A stretch of DNA of 64,000 bases from Phymorhynchus buccinoides. Lineage: Eukaryota; Mollusca; Gastropoda; Neogastropoda; Raphitomidae. The notes beneath the pieces are model-generated. The model saw only the letters and a list, made by a program, of their open reading frames with translations, did not search any database and was not told the origin of the DNA. This document shows, piece by piece, positions 62,587-64,000 of the stretch. The stretch's first letter is position 1, and the number at the start of each line of letters is the position of its first letter. Made by a program: the position numbers and the translations under genes. The stretch covers positions 50,701,932-50,765,931 of the forward strand of contig CM065698.1 in assembly GCA_017654935.2 (NCBI GenBank), in the 5' to 3' direction.

Positions 62587-64000
62587 AACACACATACACA
62601 CACACACACACATTTAACAACACCGACTCGTTCATCCCCCATTCAGTAAGCACACATCAACTGAGCCGCACGGACTGACCACATACACCAACACATACAG
62701 AAACACCCTCACACACAACGTACGCACGCAGACAGACAAACATGCAGAGACACACACACACATGCGTGCACACACAACCCACAGAACCAAAATGCACACA
62801 TGTATGCACACATGCATGCTCACACACACACAACACACACACCCCACAAAGCACAGCACAAATCTCTTATTCAATCTTCCCTCACGTGCACACAACGATA
62901 GACAACTGATCAAATATTTAGGGTGCAGCAGGAAAAAGATGGGTTTTAAGAGAGGTTTTAAATGAGGAGACTGAGTTGGAGTGTCGGAGAGGAGAAGGCA
63001 GAGAATTCCAAAGAGATGGTGCTTGACAGGAAAAAGAACGTTGGCCAGCAGATTTGAGACGGATGGAGGGAGGGGAGAGGAGACGAGAATCAGAAGACGA
63101 GCTTGGGACATAGAGATGAAGGAGATCAGAAAGATATAAGGGAGCTTGATCATTCAGTGACTTGAAGGCAAGGAGGAGAATTTTGTAGTCAATACGTGAT
63201 TGAACTGGGAGCCAATGTAGAGAACGAAAAACCGAAATAATATGATCGTACCTAGGGGAGGGAGAAATGAGACGAGCAGCATGTAGTTAGGTTTCTGATA
63301 TGATTAAAATTAAACGAAGAAGAAGGCAAACCCCTCTCCCTGGTATGGCCTCTCCTTCAGCTTTACTAATATTAGTATTTAATACTGGGTTCGTACACAA
63401 AAAGGGACACCAAATTTACAAACTTTTCATACCCTAGTTGAAAAAAAGTACAAACCCAATTGGTTCCACAGACAGATGAAAAAAATAATATTGTTATTTT
63501 TTAACAGCCAAACATCGTTGAATTTACTACGGCCAGGCATTATAGCAACTCACACTCACAGCATTACGAAATGGATTATGACGCCAGGCGGTCAACTATC
63601 ATGCGTTTGCCCGGATGTGAAGCAAGGGAAATTACTCGGAAGAAGCTTCCGCTAAAACCGAAAGTAACGACCGGTACGTGGACATCGGCAATCATAGGAT
63701 CGCTTAAAAATTAATTTCAGGTTTGAAATTGTTTTTTTCTTTGCAGTTTTTCTTTCTCGTAGAAGAAAATACCTCTCAGCCTTTATAGTAGTGCTTCTTT
63801 TTTGGGGGGGAGGGAGAGGGCATCAAATTTACAAACTTTTACAAACCCAGGTCAATTTGTATTGACTTTCAAGGTCTTGAAAAAGGTCCCTCAGTTTTTC
63901 CAAACTTTTACAAACCTTTAAGGATCGTACGAACCCTGTATAATTATCATGACTACCTCCGGTGTCTTGGCCGGCCCGGCATAGTACACGGGGTGGTCTA
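57270..64000 (-). CDS. Class I (Fe-S) fumarate hydratase, C-terminal part, continues beyond the window
   Basis: Four exons (64000-63957 partial, 61845-61726, 58967-58850, 57370-57270) give the last 126 residues in phase: [81 protein letters not shown] and [18 protein letters not shown]. These are hallmarks of the C-terminal (beta) domain of class I fumarases such as bacterial FumA. Those enzymes use a [4Fe-4S] cluster, held in the upstream domain outside this window, to hydrate fumarate to malate in the TCA cycle. The GPTT-x-RMD segment is shared with tartrate dehydratase beta, but MEAIW-x-VEV and the KGNDFF end favour fumarase. The protein ends at TGA 57272-57270. Vertebrates use the unrelated class II enzyme. 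Confidence 0.95.
57385..57530. repeat. 74-bp duplication rich in CACA/CATG
   Basis: GACATTGTCACAGGACACAT and GACATTATCACAGGACGCAT head two similar units, directly upstream of the last exon's acceptor. Confidence 0.8.
57640..58010 (-). mobile_element. LINE 3' fragment, minus strand
   Basis: Near-identical to 14715-15135: GTGGGACTGGCTCAAGCCTA, ACTCGATTACTAAAACAATG and GGTCTCCCCTAACACGTCTT. It shows the target sequence uninterrupted where the 15138 foldback sits in the other copy. Confidence 0.9.
58139..58347. mobile_element. Foldback element
   Basis: CATCCACTACTGTGGTGATA at the left, CCACAGTAGTGGATG at the right, with TCAGCTCTGATTCTTGAGAG / CTCCTGAGAATCAGAGC and GCTTCCGCCAGTC / GACTGGCGGAA paired further in. 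Confidence 0.85.
58348..58619. other. Fumarase intron, no feature seen
   Basis: No coding or repeat signal recognised. Confidence 0.4.
58620..58840 (-). mobile_element. SINE-like repeat, minus orientation
   Basis: Inverted relative of 53060-53340: GGTAATCAAAAACGGTCA-like and CTGGAGTCTTTTAGCCAGGG words, ending in (ACA)n. It stops within a few bases of the next exon's donor. Confidence 0.65.
58850..58967 (-). CDS. Class I fumarase exon
   Basis: Acceptor ACTCCAG then GTG GCG ACT; donor CTAG/GTTGGT. Encodes [20 protein letters not shown] then [20 protein letters not shown]. Confidence 0.97.
58972..59255. repeat. Degenerate (CAGTCAATACAGTCCATCA)n
   Basis: Irregular mixture of CAGTCAAT, ACAGTCCA and CATCAATC words beginning next to the exon acceptor. 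Confidence 0.9.
59310..59551. mobile_element. MITE, CTCTTCTAGCGCC family
   Basis: Interior CACTCTACACTCCCACTAAA, ACTCCCCTCTTGTCGGTTG and right end ATGGCGCTAGAAGGGTTGA match the family at 4895 and 26958; left end TTAATTCTAGTATC is diverged. Confidence 0.75.
59552..60545. repeat. 20-bp satellite, about 48 units
   Basis: Perfect ATCAAGTCATCTGTCAATCC units run for 400 bp, then are interspersed with shorter ATCTGTC and ATTCATCTGTC variants. It begins at the last base of the MITE (GGGTTGATGTCAATCC) and contains no spacers. Confidence 0.98.
60546..60865. other. Fumarase intron, no feature seen
   Basis: Unremarkable sequence with a CCAAT word near 60760. Confidence 0.4.
60866..60984 (+). CDS. Weak candidate first exon, plus strand
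   Basis: ATG in context ACCATGA opens [20 protein letters not shown] then [19 protein letters not shown], and a donor-like GTAG/GTGAGC follows. The peptide looks protein-like but has no identified family or partner exon, and it lies within the fumarase intron on the other strand. Confidence 0.25.
61145..61705 (+). mobile_element. LINE 3' tail of a second family
   Basis: Starts TCTTCAGTCCTTCAAAACAT ([16 protein letters not shown]) and ends TACAGCGCTTTGAGCTCCCT, GTAGAGCGCTTTATAAATGT and (ATT)n. Same design as, but distinct from, the 17240-19590 family. Confidence 0.85.
61726..61845 (-). CDS. Class I fumarase exon with GPTTAGRMD
   Basis: Acceptor TGATCCAG then GGC TAT GCC; donor AACAG/GTTAGT. 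Forty codons, [20 protein letters not shown] then [20 protein letters not shown]. Confidence 0.97.
61837..62022 (-). repeat. Acceptor-side duplications of the fumarase exon
   Basis: GCAAAGCCCTGGGCCACACA (from 61915) and GCAAAGCCCTGGATCACAAG (from 62001) repeat the exon's acceptor and first ~12 coding bases (GCATAGCCCTGGATCACAC at 61838). Unit spacing is about 78 and 85 bp, with GGCAGAAGAGG between. Confidence 0.85.
62050..62300 (-). mobile_element. Dispersed repeat, copy 3 of 3
   Basis: TCTTCTGGAAGTTCTGCGCT, CTGACTTATTGGCCCATTCT and GAGCTCCTCCGAAATCGGAA; same family as 35058-35270 and 37440-37740. Confidence 0.7.
62400..63300 (-). mobile_element. LINE 3' end, minus strand
   Basis: Begins (AAT)n, ACATAGCGCTTTACCTCAGA then CAAAGCACTTTACAATC (the 3' terminus reversed), passes CA-rich 3'UTR and enters RT C-terminal coding sequence from about 62900. 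It carries several frameshifts. Same family as 17240-19590 and 46250-47038. Confidence 0.92.
63385..63938. mobile_element. Non-autonomous hAT-like element
   Basis: CTGGGTTCGTACAC at the left and CGTACGAACCCTG at the right are inverted termini of hAT type. ACAAACTTTTCA / CCAAACTTTTACAAAC words lie inside each end. No transposase. It ends 18 bp from the donor of the next fumarase exon. Confidence 0.65.
63957..64000 (-). CDS. Class I fumarase exon, cut by the window edge
   Basis: Donor CCGGAG/GTAGTC at 63957/63956. Encodes [14 protein letters not shown], the YYAGPAKTP motif of class I fumarases, directly preceding [11 protein letters not shown] in the next exon. Confidence 0.93.

Overview
This is eukaryotic, animal DNA. 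The genes are split by GT-AG introns and the intervening DNA is dense in LINE 3' tails, SINE-like units, TTAA-flanked MITEs, GT/GA microsatellites and minisatellites. The protein sequences and the repeat style suggest a lophotrochozoan, most likely a gastropod mollusc; that placement is inference. No prokaryotic feature is present.

Four genes can be assembled by joining exons whose phases all agree. (1) ODAD1/CCDC114-like outer dynein arm docking protein, minus strand, ten coding exons between 11933 and 1512 (557 aa), with a candidate 5'UTR exon at about 14.1-14.2 kb. (2) Prohibitin-2 (PHB2), minus strand, eight exons from 44848 to 27999 (299 aa). (3) Mitochondrial ribosomal protein L47 (MRPL47, uL29m), plus strand, four exons from 45228 to 53012 (243 aa). 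(4) A class I (iron-sulfur type) fumarate hydratase, minus strand, whose last four exons occupy 64000 to 57270 and which continues past the window edge. A fifth, unrecognised plus-strand terminal exon at 19730-20952 encodes an acidic, Ser/His-rich protein with a C-x2-C/C-x2-C zinc ribbon.

Two divergent promoters are visible. PHB2 and MRPL47, both mitochondrial, start 379 bp apart around a palindromic CRE site. ODAD1 and the possible first exon of the zinc-ribbon gene lie on either side of a perfect RFX X-box, the classic switch of ciliary genes.

The most striking property is a recurring architecture. In all four assembled genes, tandem arrays start at exon-intron junctions. The unit usually contains one splice site plus the adjacent part of the coding exon, and the array always extends into the intron next to that junction. 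I count about twelve cases: donors of ODAD1 exons 2, 4 and 8; acceptors of ODAD1 exons 4 and 6; acceptors of PHB2 exons 2, 4 and 6; donors of PHB2 exons 5 and 6; the acceptor of MRPL47 exon 4; and the acceptor of a fumarase exon. Some arrays offer in-frame alternative donors (ODAD1 exon 4) or a dozen complete 61-nt pseudoexons (MRPL47).

The rest is transposon mosaic: CR1/L2/jockey-type LINE fragments (12.4-15.9, 17.2-19.6, 29.5-30.5, 46.3-47.0, 57.6-58.0, 61.1-61.7 and 62.4-63.3 kb), several MITE families, foldback elements, and satellites grown from the inside of MITEs (48.3-50.8 kb) or beside one (59.5-60.5 kb).
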